Source: Lysobacter_C viscosus (GTDB lineage Bacteria > Pseudomonadota > Gammaproteobacteria > Xanthomonadales > Xanthomonadaceae). From it: a DNA stretch of 64,000 nucleotides. Below the pieces are notes generated by a model that worked only from the letters and a program-made list of their open reading frames with translations, was not told where the DNA came from and made no database searches. Of this stretch, positions 34,170 to 42,732 are shown in pieces. How positions within the stretch are numbered: the first letter of the stretch is position 1; every line of letters begins with the position of its first letter. Location: contig NZ_JBJMAV010000009.1 of assembly GCF_046600715.1 (NCBI RefSeq), positions 36,317 to 100,316 of the forward strand. Direction: 5' to 3'. Made by a program: the position numbers and the translations under genes.

Positions 34170-34748
34170 ATGCTCACCGCCGTGGCCGACTACGCACCCC
34201 AGACCCTGCCGGCCGACGCCGAGGATCGGGCACTGGTGGGCGCGGCCGCCCGCGGCGAGGTCGCGGCGTTCGAAGCCTTGTACCGACGGCATGCCGGACG
34301 GGTGCATGGCGTCATCGGCCGGCTGGTGGGCGGCCATGGCGCCCGCGCCGAGGACCTGACCCAGGACGCGTTCGTCCGTGCATGGCAGGCGTTGCCCGGG
34401 TTCCGGTTCGAGTCCGCGTTCTCGACCTGGCTGCACCGGCTGGCGGTCAACACCGCGCTGATGGACCTGCGTCGCCAGCGCAGCCGCCCGGGCGAGGACG
34501 ACGACAGCGCGTTCGACGTGCTGGGCACGCCGGACTCGGCCGGCCACGGCACCGCGCTGGCGATGGACCTGGAGCGTGCGGTGGCGACGCTGCCGCCACG
34601 CGCCCGTGCGGTGCTGGTGCTGTTCGACGTGGAAGGCTGGACCCACGAGGAGATCGCCGCCGAGCTGGACATGGCGGTGGGCAGTTCAAAGGCGCAGTTG
34701 CACCGCGCGCGGCGCCTGCTGCGCGACCGGCTGGGAGCACGAGAATGA
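34170..34748 (+). CDS. ECF-type RNA polymerase sigma factor
   Basis: The 192-residue protein has sigma-70 region 2 (LYRRHAGRVHGVIGRLVG, ARAEDLTQDAFVRAWQALPGFR, FSTWLHRLAVNTALMDLRRQ) and region 4 (LPPRARAVLVLFDVEGWTHEEIAAELDMAVGSSKAQLHRARRLLR). It lacks region 3, so it is ECF class. Its stop overlaps the next gene's ATG by four bases. The following gene encodes a membrane protein that is probably its anti-sigma factor, and a secreted-type DUF4097 gene follows. This trio is common in Xanthomonadaceae. The promoter motif it recognises is unknown. A GTG at codon 5 is an alternative start. Confidence 0.93.
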   Translation: MLTAVADYAPQTLPADAEDRALVGAAARGEVAAFEALYRRHAGRVHGVIGRLVGGHGARAEDLTQDAFVRAWQALPGFRFESAFSTWLHRLAVNTALMDLRRQRSRPGEDDDSAFDVLGTPDSAGHGTALAMDLERAVATLPPRARAVLVLFDVEGWTHEEIAAELDMAVGSSKAQLHRARRLLRDRLGARE

Positions 34749-35272
34749 CCTGCAAGACACCCGACGACACCCCCCTGCTCTCCGATTCACTGCGCGCGTC
34801 CCTGCGTACGCTGTGCCGCGACGTGGCACCGCCCGCGGCGACGTGGGACCGCATCGCCGGCCGCATCGCCGCCCCCGGGCACGTCGCCGTGCCCGCCCGC
34901 CGGCGCCGGGCGACCGCCCGCTGGATGCTGCCACTGGCGCTGGCCGCGTCCCTGGCCGGCGTGCTCGCGATTGGCGTCTGGCAGGTGCTCGCGCCCCCCC
35001 CGGCGCCCGAGACCACCGCGGGCGCGAGTACGCCGGGGGATGTGCGGATGCAGGCCGGGGGCCTGGTCCGCGAGTACCGGGCCGCGCTGTCGGAAGTGGG
35101 TGGCGCGCGCGTCACCCCCGCGCTGCAACCCGGGCTGGCCGAGCTGGATCGCAACGCCGCGCAGATCTTGGCCGCCCTGCAGCGCGACCCCGACTCGGCA
35201 CTGCTGCTGCAGCAGTTGCGCCGCACCTACGCACGCCGCCTCGCGCTGTCACGGCGCGCCGCCCTGACCTGA
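34745..35272 (+). CDS. Probable anti-sigma factor, single-pass membrane protein
   Basis: The 175-residue product has a cytoplasmic N-terminal part with Cys3 and Cys24, but no HxxxCxxC zinc motif. One membrane helix follows (about 61-80, WMLPLALAASLAGVLAIGVW), then a periplasmic helical tail ending in a repeated Leu/Arg-rich segment. Its ATG overlaps the sigma gene stop (ATGA), the typical arrangement for a sigma/anti-sigma pair. The assignment rests on this context rather than on a recognised domain, so the family is uncertain. DUF4097 follows after 19 bases. Confidence 0.65.
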   Translation: MTCKTPDDTPLLSDSLRASLRTLCRDVAPPAATWDRIAGRIAAPGHVAVPARRRRATARWMLPLALAASLAGVLAIGVWQVLAPPPAPETTAGASTPGDVRMQAGGLVREYRAALSEVGGARVTPALQPGLAELDRNAAQILAALQRDPDSALLLQQLRRTYARRLALSRRAALT

Positions 35273-35291
35273 CCTGACCGGAGATTCCTCC

Positions 35292-36191
35292 ATGATCCGC
35301 ACCGCATTGTTCTCTCTGGCCCTGGTGGCCGCATGGCCGGCGCTGGCCGCCACCCCCATCGACGAAACCCGCCCGCTGGATGCCGACGGCCGGCTGCAGG
35401 TGGACAACCTCAAGGGCCTGATCGAAGTGCGCGCCTGGGACCGCCCGGAGGTGCGGATCCAGGGGCAGCTCGGCGCGGGCGCGGAGCGGCTTTCGATCGA
35501 CGGCGACCGCCGTTCGCTGCAGGTGCGGGTCAAGTACCCCAACCGGGTCGGCGGGTGGGGCGGGCGTGACCGCAGCGAACCCACCGAGCTGCGCCTGATG
35601 GTGCCGCTGCAGGCAGCGCTGGACATCGACGGCGTCGCCGCGCGCATCGACGTCCGGGGCGTGGCCTCGCGCGAGTTGTCCATCGACAGCGTCAGCGGCG
35701 ATGTCACGGTGGTGGGCGCGCCGCGCAAGGCCGGCATCGAGACCGTCAGCGGCGACCAGCAGCTCACCCTCAACAGCCCCGATGTCGCGCTCGACACCGT
35801 CAGCGGCGACATCCGGCTGGCCGGCCGGATGGACGGCGAAGTCGACGTGGAGACCGTGTCCGGCGATGCCCGGGTGGACGTGCTCGAAAGCCGCCTGCGG
35901 GAGTTCTCCGGCGCCACCGTGTCAGGCGACGTCCAGGTCTCCACGGCACTGGCCACAGGCGCCGAGGTCAGGATGGAAAGCGTCAGCGGCGACCTGGAAC
36001 TGCGCCTGCCGCGCGACACCTCGGCCCGCGTCAGCGCCGAGAGTTTCAGCGGCTCGATCGATGCGCCCGGCGCGAACGTGGAGCGCCCGCGCCACGGCCC
36101 CGGGTCCAGCCTGCGCCACCGCTACGGCAGCGGCGATGCGAGCATCGAGATCGAGACGTTCTCGGGCGATGCGACCTTGCGCATGGAGTGA
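35292..36191 (+). CDS. DUF4097 beta-strand repeat protein, secreted
   Basis: The 299-residue protein has a signal peptide (MIRTALFSLALVAAWPALA) and a beta-helix-like domain with at least seven TVSGD/SVSGD turns (SVSGDVTV, TVSGDQQL, TVSGDIRL, TVSGDARV, TVSGDVQV, SVSGDLEL, TFSGDATL) at intervals of about 20-25 residues. DUF4097 proteins are putative adhesins or envelope-stress outputs of unknown role. It closes the sigma/anti-sigma operon, so it is a likely regulated target. Its stop is four bases from the end of the convergent SPINDLY-like gene. Confidence 0.88.
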   Translation: MIRTALFSLALVAAWPALAATPIDETRPLDADGRLQVDNLKGLIEVRAWDRPEVRIQGQLGAGAERLSIDGDRRSLQVRVKYPNRVGGWGGRDRSEPTELRLMVPLQAALDIDGVAARIDVRGVASRELSIDSVSGDVTVVGAPRKAGIETVSGDQQLTLNSPDVALDTVSGDIRLAGRMDGEVDVETVSGDARVDVLESRLREFSGATVSGDVQVSTALATGAEVRMESVSGDLELRLPRDTSARVSAESFSGSIDAPGANVERPRHGPGSSLRHRYGSGDASIEIETFSGDATLRME

Positions 36192-36194
36192 TGC

Positions 36195-37943
36195 TCAACC
36201 CGCGTTGCGGGCCAGCAGTGTCGACTCCAGCAGCGCCACGAAGCCCTGCGCGAACCGGGGGCCATCGGTCAGGCCGGCCGCCTGGATCCGCTCGCGCATG
36301 CTCGCGCGCAGGGTGGCGCGCAGGGTGGCGCGCAGGCCGGCGTCCGAGGCGAGGCGTTCCCCACGGGCGATGAAATCCGCGCCGCCACTTGCCACCCAGT
36401 CGCCGAGGCCGGCCGCATGCAGGATCGAGGCGCCGCTGCGCGAGGCCATCGTGTCCCGCGGGCAGCTCAGCACCGGAACGCCCTGCCACAAGGCCTGGAG
36501 CGTGGTGGTGCCACCGTTGAATGGCAGCGGGTCCAGCGCGATGTCGATGTCGTCGTACTGGCGCAGGAACGCGGCGGGGTCCGTCACCGGCGCCCGCAGC
36601 TCCAGCCGCCCGTCGCCGACGCCGTGGGCGGCAAAGCGCGCCCGCACCCCGCGCCGGACGCTCTCGTCCTGCAGGCCCAGCGCGCACAGCACCAGGCGGG
36701 ACCCGGGCACTCGTTGCACCAGCGCCGACCACAGCGACACCGTGTCGGGCGAGAGCTTGGCCAGGTGGTTGAAACTGCCGAACACCACCTCCCCGGCCGC
36801 GGGCCGCTCGCAAACCGGGGGCGCGTCCGGCGCGGGTTCGAAGCACAGGAAGCAACCCGGCAGCCGGAGCGGCGCGCGCGCGCTGGCCGTGCCGGAAGGC
36901 AGCGTCAGCGCGTCCCCGACCACGCCATCGCAACCGGCCATGCCGGTGTCGTGCAGGTAGCCCAGGTAGACCACCTGCAGCGGCGCGGTGCGGCTGGCCA
37001 GCAGCGCGGGACGGCTTCCATGGGTGTGGCCGGCCAGGTCGACCAGCACGTCGATCGCTTCGGACTGGATCAACCGGAACACGCGCGTGTCGTCCAGCGC
37101 GCGGGTGTCGTGCCACGTATCCGCAAAGCCCTGCAGGCGGCGGCTGGCATCGTCGGGGGCGGCATCGCTGAAGCAGATCGCGTGCGTGCGCGGGCGCGGC
37201 AGACCGGCGAGCAGCGGCGCGATGAAACTGCCCACCGGATGCCGGCGCAGGTCGGGCGAAAGCAGTCCGATCCTCAATGGGCGGTGCCCCGGCGCATACG
37301 GGCGCCGCGGCGCGAGGGGGAGCGTGAGCGGCGGGATCGAGGCGCCCACCTCGAGGTGCCGCGCCATCACCTGCCGCGCGTCGAGGCGGTCGACATAAAG
37401 CGATGCCATGCACGCCACCTGCCGCGCCTGGAGCGAGGGCGATTGCTGGCGGGCGACATCGGCATCGGCCATCGCGGCAGCGGCGTCACCAGAGAACATC
37501 TGCAGGCCGGCGCGCGCCAGGCGGGTTCCGTAGTCATCCGGGCGGACGGCCAGGCATGCGTCGGTGACCTCACGGGCCTCCCCCAGGCGCAGGCGATCGC
37601 GCAGGTGTTCGCTCAGCAGCGCGGCGGCGACGGGGTGGCCCGGGTCCAGCGCCAGCGCGCGGCGGGCGGCGGCCTCCAGCGCGTCGGGTTGCCCCTGGAT
37701 GCGCGCCGCCGCGGCGACCAGCGCATGGGTCTCGGGGTCGTCGGGCAGTTCGGCCATGGCGCGCTGCAGGGCTTGCTTGGCCAGCGGCATGAGCTGCTGG
37801 TGCAGGGCCAGACGGGCCAGCAGCTTCAGCGATTCGGCGGGCACCGGCACCGCCTGGAGGGCGGGCGCCAGCGCCTGCAGGGCCAGGTCGATGCGCCCGC
37901 GTGGGAGGAATTGCCGGGCGCGCGCAAGCAGGGTCTGGTCCAT
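36195..37943 (-). CDS. TPR protein with SPINDLY-like O-GlcNAc transferase (GT41) domain
   Basis: The 582-residue protein has an N-terminal superhelical part with several TPR-like repeats (about 10-190), then a GT41 catalytic region (PLRIGLLSPDLRRHPVGSFIAPLLAGL, VDLAGHTHGSRPALLASRTAPLQVVYLGYLHDTGMAGCDGVVGD, VFGSFNHLAKLSPDTVSLWSALVQRVPGSRL, PFNGGTTTLQALWQGVPVLSCP). The last segment is the UDP-sugar-binding signature. Bacterial relatives O-glycosylate Ser/Thr or act on unknown targets, and donor specificity is not readable. It has no signal peptide. It lies between the sigma operon and ntrB, pointing away from ntrB, and is a single gene. Its target is unknown. Confidence 0.88.
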   Translation of the reverse strand: MDQTLLARARQFLPRGRIDLALQALAPALQAVPVPAESLKLLARLALHQQLMPLAKQALQRAMAELPDDPETHALVAAAARIQGQPDALEAAARRALALDPGHPVAAALLSEHLRDRLRLGEAREVTDACLAVRPDDYGTRLARAGLQMFSGDAAAAMADADVARQQSPSLQARQVACMASLYVDRLDARQVMARHLEVGASIPPLTLPLAPRRPYAPGHRPLRIGLLSPDLRRHPVGSFIAPLLAGLPRPRTHAICFSDAAPDDASRRLQGFADTWHDTRALDDTRVFRLIQSEAIDVLVDLAGHTHGSRPALLASRTAPLQVVYLGYLHDTGMAGCDGVVGDALTLPSGTASARAPLRLPGCFLCFEPAPDAPPVCERPAAGEVVFGSFNHLAKLSPDTVSLWSALVQRVPGSRLVLCALGLQDESVRRGVRARFAAHGVGDGRLELRAPVTDPAAFLRQYDDIDIALDPLPFNGGTTTLQALWQGVPVLSCPRDTMASRSGASILHAAGLGDWVASGGADFIARGERLASDAGLRATLRATLRASMRERIQAAGLTDGPRFAQGFVALLESTLLARNAG

Positions 37944-37975
37944 CGGAAAAGTCTAGCAATGCGGCCGCGGCCGGC

Positions 37976-37992
37976 TGCACTAACATGGTGCA
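37976..37992 (+). promoter_or_regulatory. NtrC box at the ntrB start codon
   Basis: TGCACTAACATGGTGCA fits TGCACY-N5-GGTGCA at every defined position. It ends one base before the chosen ntrB ATG, leaving no room for a ribosome binding site, so either ntrB is leaderless or its start lies further downstream. It suggests NtrC binding represses its own operon. Confidence 0.75.
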
Positions 37993-39051
37993 ATGCCGCC
38001 TGACCCCGCCCCGCCCGCAGCCGCCCCGTCCGCACCGGACCTGGATGGCCTGGCCACGCCGCTGGCCTGGGCCGGGCTGGACGGGCGCCTCGCGGGGGGC
38101 AACCAGGCGTTCTCCCGTTGGCTGGGCGTGAGTGCGCGGCGGCTGGCGGGCTGGCCGCTGGCCGAACTGGGCGGCGGTGATGCGCGGCTGGTGACGGCAC
38201 TGGCGAGGACCGGCATCGACAGCGCACCCGTGCGCATCCGCCGCGTGCGGTTGCAGTACCCCGATGCCGGCGAGCGCTTCGCCGACCTCTGGCTGGCCGC
38301 GACGCAGGAGGGCTGGCTGCTGGAAGCCCATCCCGTGGACGAGTTCCCCGGCGACGACCCCGCGCTGTTGCTGCCCGCCGCGCTGTCGGCGTCGCTCAAG
38401 GGGCTCGCGCATGAGTTGCGCAACCCGCTGGCCGGGTTGAAGGGCGCGGCGCAGCTGTTGGGCCGGCGGATCGACGATGCCGAATCGCGCGAGCTGGTGG
38501 CGCTGATCGACGAGGAGGTCGCGCGGCTGGGCGCCCTGCTGGACCAGCTGCTGGTGCCGTCGCCGCCGCGGCCGCATGCCGCGCTGAACATCCATGCGGT
38601 GCTGGAGCGGGTGCTGCGCCTGGCCGAGAACGACACCGGCTGGGCGGTGCGGCTGGTGCGCGACTACGACCCCAGCCTGCCGGAGTTCACCGGCGACGCC
38701 GACCGCCTGGTGCAGGCGGTCTGGAACCTGGCGCGCAACGCGATCGAGGCCGGCGCCGGCACCGTGACCCTGCGCACCCGCGCCGAGCACGGCCTGCGCA
38801 TCGGCGACGTCGCCCACCCGGTCGCCTTGCGCCTGGACATCATCGACGACGGCCACGGGGTGCCCGACGAGCTGGCCGAGCGGGTGTTCCTGCCGCTGGT
38901 GTCGGGTCGCGCCGAGGGCAGCGGCCTGGGCCTGGCGCTGGCGCAACAGGTGGCACGCGAGCACCGCGGGTCGCTGGCCTATCGATCGCGGCCGGGCCAC
39001 ACCGTGTTCACGCTGTTGCTGCCGATGCAGGCACCGGGGCAGGCCGGATGA
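37993..39051 (+). CDS. ntrB: Nitrogen regulation sensor histidine kinase NtrB
   Basis: The 352-residue kinase has a PAS-like N-terminal half (about 15-115), then a HisKA with GLAHELRNPLAGLKGAAQLL carrying the phosphorylated His140, an N box NLARNAIEAG, a G1 DDGHGVPDELAERVF and G2 SGLGLALAQQVAR. It is the NtrB pattern: no membrane segment, a short PAS, and an AHELRNPLAG H box. It phosphorylates NtrC under nitrogen limitation and dephosphorylates it when PII is bound. The next gene is ntrC. The NtrC box directly before its ATG suggests autoregulation. Confidence 0.94.
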   Translation: MPPDPAPPAAAPSAPDLDGLATPLAWAGLDGRLAGGNQAFSRWLGVSARRLAGWPLAELGGGDARLVTALARTGIDSAPVRIRRVRLQYPDAGERFADLWLAATQEGWLLEAHPVDEFPGDDPALLLPAALSASLKGLAHELRNPLAGLKGAAQLLGRRIDDAESRELVALIDEEVARLGALLDQLLVPSPPRPHAALNIHAVLERVLRLAENDTGWAVRLVRDYDPSLPEFTGDADRLVQAVWNLARNAIEAGAGTVTLRTRAEHGLRIGDVAHPVALRLDIIDDGHGVPDELAERVFLPLVSGRAEGSGLGLALAQQVAREHRGSLAYRSRPGHTVFTLLLPMQAPGQAG

Positions 39052-39103
39052 ACCGCACGACGTTCGCCGCAAGCACGCCCGGTGCACGCCAGGAGACGCT
39101 CGA

Positions 39104-40522
39104 ATGACACCGTGCATCTGGATCGTCGATGACGACCGCAGCATCCGTTTCGTGCTCAGCGCCGCCTTGCGCCAGGCCGGCTACGCGGTGGAAGCATTCG
39201 AGAGTGCCGGCGATGCGCTCGACGCGTTGGATTCACGCGGGGCGCCGGCGTTGCTGTTCACCGATGTCCGCATGCCGGGCGACAACGGACTGGTGCTGCT
39301 GGACAAGCTCAAGCAGCGCCTGCCCGCGTTGCCGGTGGTGGTGATGAGTGCCTACACCGATGTCGCCAGTACCGCCGGTGCGTTCCGTGGCGGTGCGCAC
39401 GAATTCCTGTCCAAGCCATTCGACCTGGACGAGGCGGTGGCGCTGGCGGAGCGCACGTTGCAGCGTCCCGCCGGGGACGCGGTGGCCGACACCGCCAGCA
39501 GCGAAGGCGGCGACGTCGAAGCCGACCGCCTGGTCGGGGACACGCCGGCGATGCGCCAGCTGTTCCGCGCGATCGGCCGGCTGGCGCAGGCGCCGTTGTC
39601 GGTGCTGGTCACCGGGGAGACCGGCACCGGCAAGGAACTGGTCGCGCGCGCATTGCACCGCGAATCGCCGCGCGCGCAACGCCCGTTCGTGGCGCTCAAT
39701 ACCGCCGCGGTCCCCGCCGAACTGCTGGAGTCGGAGCTGTTCGGCCACGAGGCCGGTGCATTCACCGGCGCCCAGCGTCGCCACGTCGGCCGCTTCGAGC
39801 AGGCCGATGGCGGCACGCTGTTCCTGGACGAGATCGGCGACATGCCGTTGCCGCTGCAGACGCGGCTGCTGCGGGTGCTCGCGGAAGGGGAGTTCTTCCG
39901 GGTCGGCGGGCGCGAATTGATACGCGTCGACGTGCGCGTGATCGCCGCGACCCACCAGGACCTGCAGGTGCGCGTGGCGGACGGCCGCTTCCGCGAGGAC
40001 CTGCTGCACCGGCTGGACGTGGTGCGTCTGCACGTGCCGCCGCTGCGCGAGCGCGGCGATGATATCCAGCGCCTTGCCGAGCGGTTCCTGGCGCTGGCCG
40101 CGCGGCGCTTCGACGCGCCGGCCAAGCAGCTTGGACCCGACGCCGTCGCGCGGCTGCGCGCGCACCCGTGGCCGGGGAACGTGCGCGAGTTGGAGAACCT
40201 GTGCTGGCGAATGGCCGCGCTGGCGCCGGGCGATCGGCTCGATGCCGACGACGTGGAGGCCGCGCTGGGTTCCGCGCCGCCAGCACGGGCCACTGGCGAC
40301 TGGGCCTCGGGGCTGGATGCCTGGGTGCGGTCGCAGCTGTCGGAGGGCGCGGGTGACCTGCACGGCACCGTGGTCGGGCGCGTCGAACGCATCCTGCTGG
40401 AAGCGGCGCTGGCGCATACCGGCGGCCGTCGCGCCGAAGCCGCGGCGCGGCTCGGGCTGGGCCGCAACACGCTGACGCGCAAACTCAAGCCGGCCGGCCG
40501 CGGGCGACGCACGTCCGATTAG
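39104..40522 (+). CDS. ntrC: Nitrogen regulation response regulator NtrC, sigma-54 activator
   Basis: The 472-residue protein has a receiver (phosphoacceptor Asp54, FTDVRMPG), an AAA+ domain with Walker A GETGTGKELV, the sigma-54 contact GAFTGAQ and Walker B FLDEIGDMPLPLQ, and a C-terminal Fis-type helix-turn-helix (ERILLEAALAHTGGRRAEAAARLGLGRNTLTRKL). This is full-length NtrC. It hydrolyses ATP to open sigma-54 promoters such as the glnA one in this window. It follows ntrB by 52 bases and is the end of the pair. Dyads at 32.47, 32.50 and 37.98 kb are its probable sites. Confidence 0.97.
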   Translation: MTPCIWIVDDDRSIRFVLSAALRQAGYAVEAFESAGDALDALDSRGAPALLFTDVRMPGDNGLVLLDKLKQRLPALPVVVMSAYTDVASTAGAFRGGAHEFLSKPFDLDEAVALAERTLQRPAGDAVADTASSEGGDVEADRLVGDTPAMRQLFRAIGRLAQAPLSVLVTGETGTGKELVARALHRESPRAQRPFVALNTAAVPAELLESELFGHEAGAFTGAQRRHVGRFEQADGGTLFLDEIGDMPLPLQTRLLRVLAEGEFFRVGGRELIRVDVRVIAATHQDLQVRVADGRFREDLLHRLDVVRLHVPPLRERGDDIQRLAERFLALAARRFDAPAKQLGPDAVARLRAHPWPGNVRELENLCWRMAALAPGDRLDADDVEAALGSAPPARATGDWASGLDAWVRSQLSEGAGDLHGTVVGRVERILLEAALAHTGGRRAEAAARLGLGRNTLTRKLKPAGRGRRTSD

Positions 40523-40642
40523 CCGGAGCACCGCAGCGGCTGCATCGGCTTGCACGGCGGGTGTTGCGTCGCGTCGGATTCACCGGCACTGAACCCGCCG
40601 TCCGCTAGCGTACGCCGCCCACCCTGGAACGACGGAGTCGCC

Positions 40643-41209
40643 ATGAAGACCGCCCTGCTTGCCGCCGCCTGCACCGTTGCCATGGCCGGCTGCGCCGCCG
40701 TCCCCTCCACCTCGTCCAGGGTATCGCCGCCCCCGGCTCCCGCCGTGTCCACCGCGAAATCCGCGCGCGTGGTGCTGACGCCGGCGTCGGGAAGCCTGGT
40801 CAGTGGCACCCTCAACCTGGTGCCGACCGCGTACGGCGTGCGCATCGCCGGCGAAGTTGGCGGCCTGACCGCAGGCGGCACCCACGCCATCCACATCCAT
40901 GAGCGGGGCGACTGCTCCGCCGCCGACGCCAGCAGCGCCGGTGGCCACTTCAACCCCGCCGGACACCCGCATGGGCGCGTCGGCGTGGCCACCCACCACG
41001 GCGGCGACATGGACAACATCGCGGCCAACGGCCAGGGCGTGGCCCAGGCCCGGGTCGAGGCGCGCGGGGTGACGCTGGGCGGCGGCGCCGCCAACGACGT
41101 GGGGGGTCGCGCGGTCGTCGTCCACGCCCGCGCGGACGACTACAGCAGCCAGCCGTCCGGCAATGCCGGCGACCGCGTGGCCTGCGGCATCATCGATATC
41201 ACCGGCTGA
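40643..41209 (+). CDS. sodC: Cu/Zn superoxide dismutase, lipoprotein
   Basis: The 188-residue protein converts superoxide to oxygen and peroxide. It starts with a lipoprotein signal (MAGCAA, Cys16). The metal ligands are visible: HIHERGDC (two copper His), GGHFNPAGHPHG (bridging and zinc His), VATHHGGDMDN (zinc His and Asp) and RAVVVHARADD (copper His). Cys in GDC and the later VACGIID form the usual disulphide. It is therefore a functional periplasmic-facing SodC attached to a membrane. GACGGAGTC precedes the ATG. The GNAT gene follows 8 bases later. Confidence 0.95.
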   Translation: MKTALLAAACTVAMAGCAAVPSTSSRVSPPPAPAVSTAKSARVVLTPASGSLVSGTLNLVPTAYGVRIAGEVGGLTAGGTHAIHIHERGDCSAADASSAGGHFNPAGHPHGRVGVATHHGGDMDNIAANGQGVAQARVEARGVTLGGGAANDVGGRAVVVHARADDYSSQPSGNAGDRVACGIIDITG

Positions 41210-41217
41210 GGCCGCCG

Positions 41218-41718
41218 GTGAACGACGCCAGTGCCCTGCGGGTGCGGCCTGCGGTGACCGACGACGCGCCACTGCTGGCCCGGTGGGCCGCCGACATGGC
41301 GTGGGAAACCGAACACAAGCGGCTGGATCCGGACACGGTCCTGCGCGGGGTCGCGGCGGGCATCGCCGACCCGCTCAAGGCGCGCTATTTCGTCGCCGTG
41401 CGCGAAGCGGTGCTGGGTGGGCGCGAGACGGTCGGCCAGGCCGTCGGCATGCTGATGCTGACCACCGAGTGGAGCGACTGGCGCAACGGCTGGTGGTGGT
41501 GGATACAGAGCGTGCATGTCGATCCGGGCCACCGCCGACAAGGCGTTTTCCGCGGGCTGTACCGGCACGTACGCGAGGCGGCGCTGGCCGAGCCGGACGT
41601 GTTGGGCCTGCGCCTGTACGTGGAGCAGGACAACGAGGCGGCGCTGCGCACCTACGCCGCGTTGGGGATGCACGATGCCGGCTACCGGTTGCTGGCCGAG
41701 GCATTCGAACGGACCTGA
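41218..41718 (+). CDS. GNAT family N-acetyltransferase
   Basis: The 166-residue protein has the GNAT fold with the acetyl-CoA pyrophosphate loop near VHVDPGHRRQGVFRGLYRHV (about 99-118) and the C-terminal LRLYVEQDNEAALRTYAALGMHDAGYRLL. The GTG start lies 8 bases after sodC, so it is probably co-transcribed. The substrate is unknown. Related proteins acetylate amines, small metabolites or protein N termini. Confidence 0.88.
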   Translation: MNDASALRVRPAVTDDAPLLARWAADMAWETEHKRLDPDTVLRGVAAGIADPLKARYFVAVREAVLGGRETVGQAVGMLMLTTEWSDWRNGWWWWIQSVHVDPGHRRQGVFRGLYRHVREAALAEPDVLGLRLYVEQDNEAALRTYAALGMHDAGYRLLAEAFERT

Positions 41719-41772
41719 TCGGAACGGACGTGATGGGACCGGCGTAGGCGTAACGGAAGCCGCGCCGGCGCC

Positions 41773-42678
41773 CTACAGCGCCAGCCGGCAATCGGCGTCG
41801 CGGTCGCAATGCACGAACGTCACCGGCACGGCGTGTGCCCGCAACACCGCGGCGATCTGCCGCTGGCGCGCCTCGAAATGCTGGTGGCGGCGATGGAGGC
41901 GGGCGCGGGCGTCGTCGGTATCGCACGGTTCACGCGGCGCGTAGCGCGCCTGCCACGCATTCGGCGCGAACAGCGCCATGCGCGCCTCGCCGTCCACGTA
42001 ACGCAGCAGCGGCTCGGGCGGGGCGTCCAGCCACGCCTCCGACGCCGGCTCCAGCAGTGCGGCTTCCAGCAGCGGCCACAACGGCGCCAGTCCCGCGTGG
42101 TCGTACTGCATGGCGGTCATGGCCGCCAGGTCGTGCACGGTGAGGTAGCGCGCATGCTCGACCTGCAGGCCAAAGGTCGCCTGCGCCGCCAGCGCGGTGT
42201 CGGCCGCTGCCATGCCCCGCTCAAGCAGCTGCAGTTCGAACGCCTGGCCCACCCTTGCCGCCAGCGCGGCTTGCCCGCCCAGCATGAAAGGCACCAGCCG
42301 CAGCGGGCCGCCGGCGTGGTCGTGGGACGGTGAAAGTACGCCCGGCAAACGGCCTTCGTGCGCGCCGAAAGCGATCACCCGCCCGCCGGCCACGCCCGGT
42401 GCGCGCGCCGACAGCTGGTCGAGTTCGCGATGGAGCGGCCAACCGGGGCGGAGCAGTTCCACCGGGTCGTAGTGCGCGCCCACCATCACCAGGTCGAGCT
42501 GCGCGGCTTCCGGAACCAGCGAGGCCAGGTCGCGGGCGACCAGCGCGCCGAGGGATTCGACCTCGCCGGAGGCCAGCGTGTCGCGCGTGACCTGCGCATC
42601 GCCGCGCAGCTCCAGTGCAAGGGCACCCAGCACGTGCACGGCATCGGTGTCGTTGGCAGCGGCAAGGGTCGCGGTCAT
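41773..42678 (-). CDS. Conserved hypothetical protein (301 residues)
   Basis: I do not recognise this family. The protein is soluble, with no signal peptide, rich in Ala, Leu and Arg and with many His and Asp. It includes segments LALELRGDAQV, VMVGAHYDPVELLRPGWPL, AFGAHEGRLPGVLSPSHDHAGGPLRLVP, ATFGLQVEHARYLTVHDLAA and a C-terminal HCDRDADCRLAL. The start is the first Met after an antisense stretch, at MTATLAAAND. It is divergent from the FadI-like thiolase across 147 bases and convergent with GNAT. Xanthomonad genomes may hold related hypothetical proteins, but that is not checked. Confidence 0.7.
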   Translation of the reverse strand: MTATLAAANDTDAVHVLGALALELRGDAQVTRDTLASGEVESLGALVARDLASLVPEAAQLDLVMVGAHYDPVELLRPGWPLHRELDQLSARAPGVAGGRVIAFGAHEGRLPGVLSPSHDHAGGPLRLVPFMLGGQAALAARVGQAFELQLLERGMAAADTALAAQATFGLQVEHARYLTVHDLAAMTAMQYDHAGLAPLWPLLEAALLEPASEAWLDAPPEPLLRYVDGEARMALFAPNAWQARYAPREPCDTDDARARLHRRHQHFEARQRQIAAVLRAHAVPVTFVHCDRDADCRLAL

Positions 42679-42732
42679 CGGCCTGGGGCGGGGGTCGAGG
42701 AGGGTACGGCGGGGTGTTGCATACGCCGGCGT

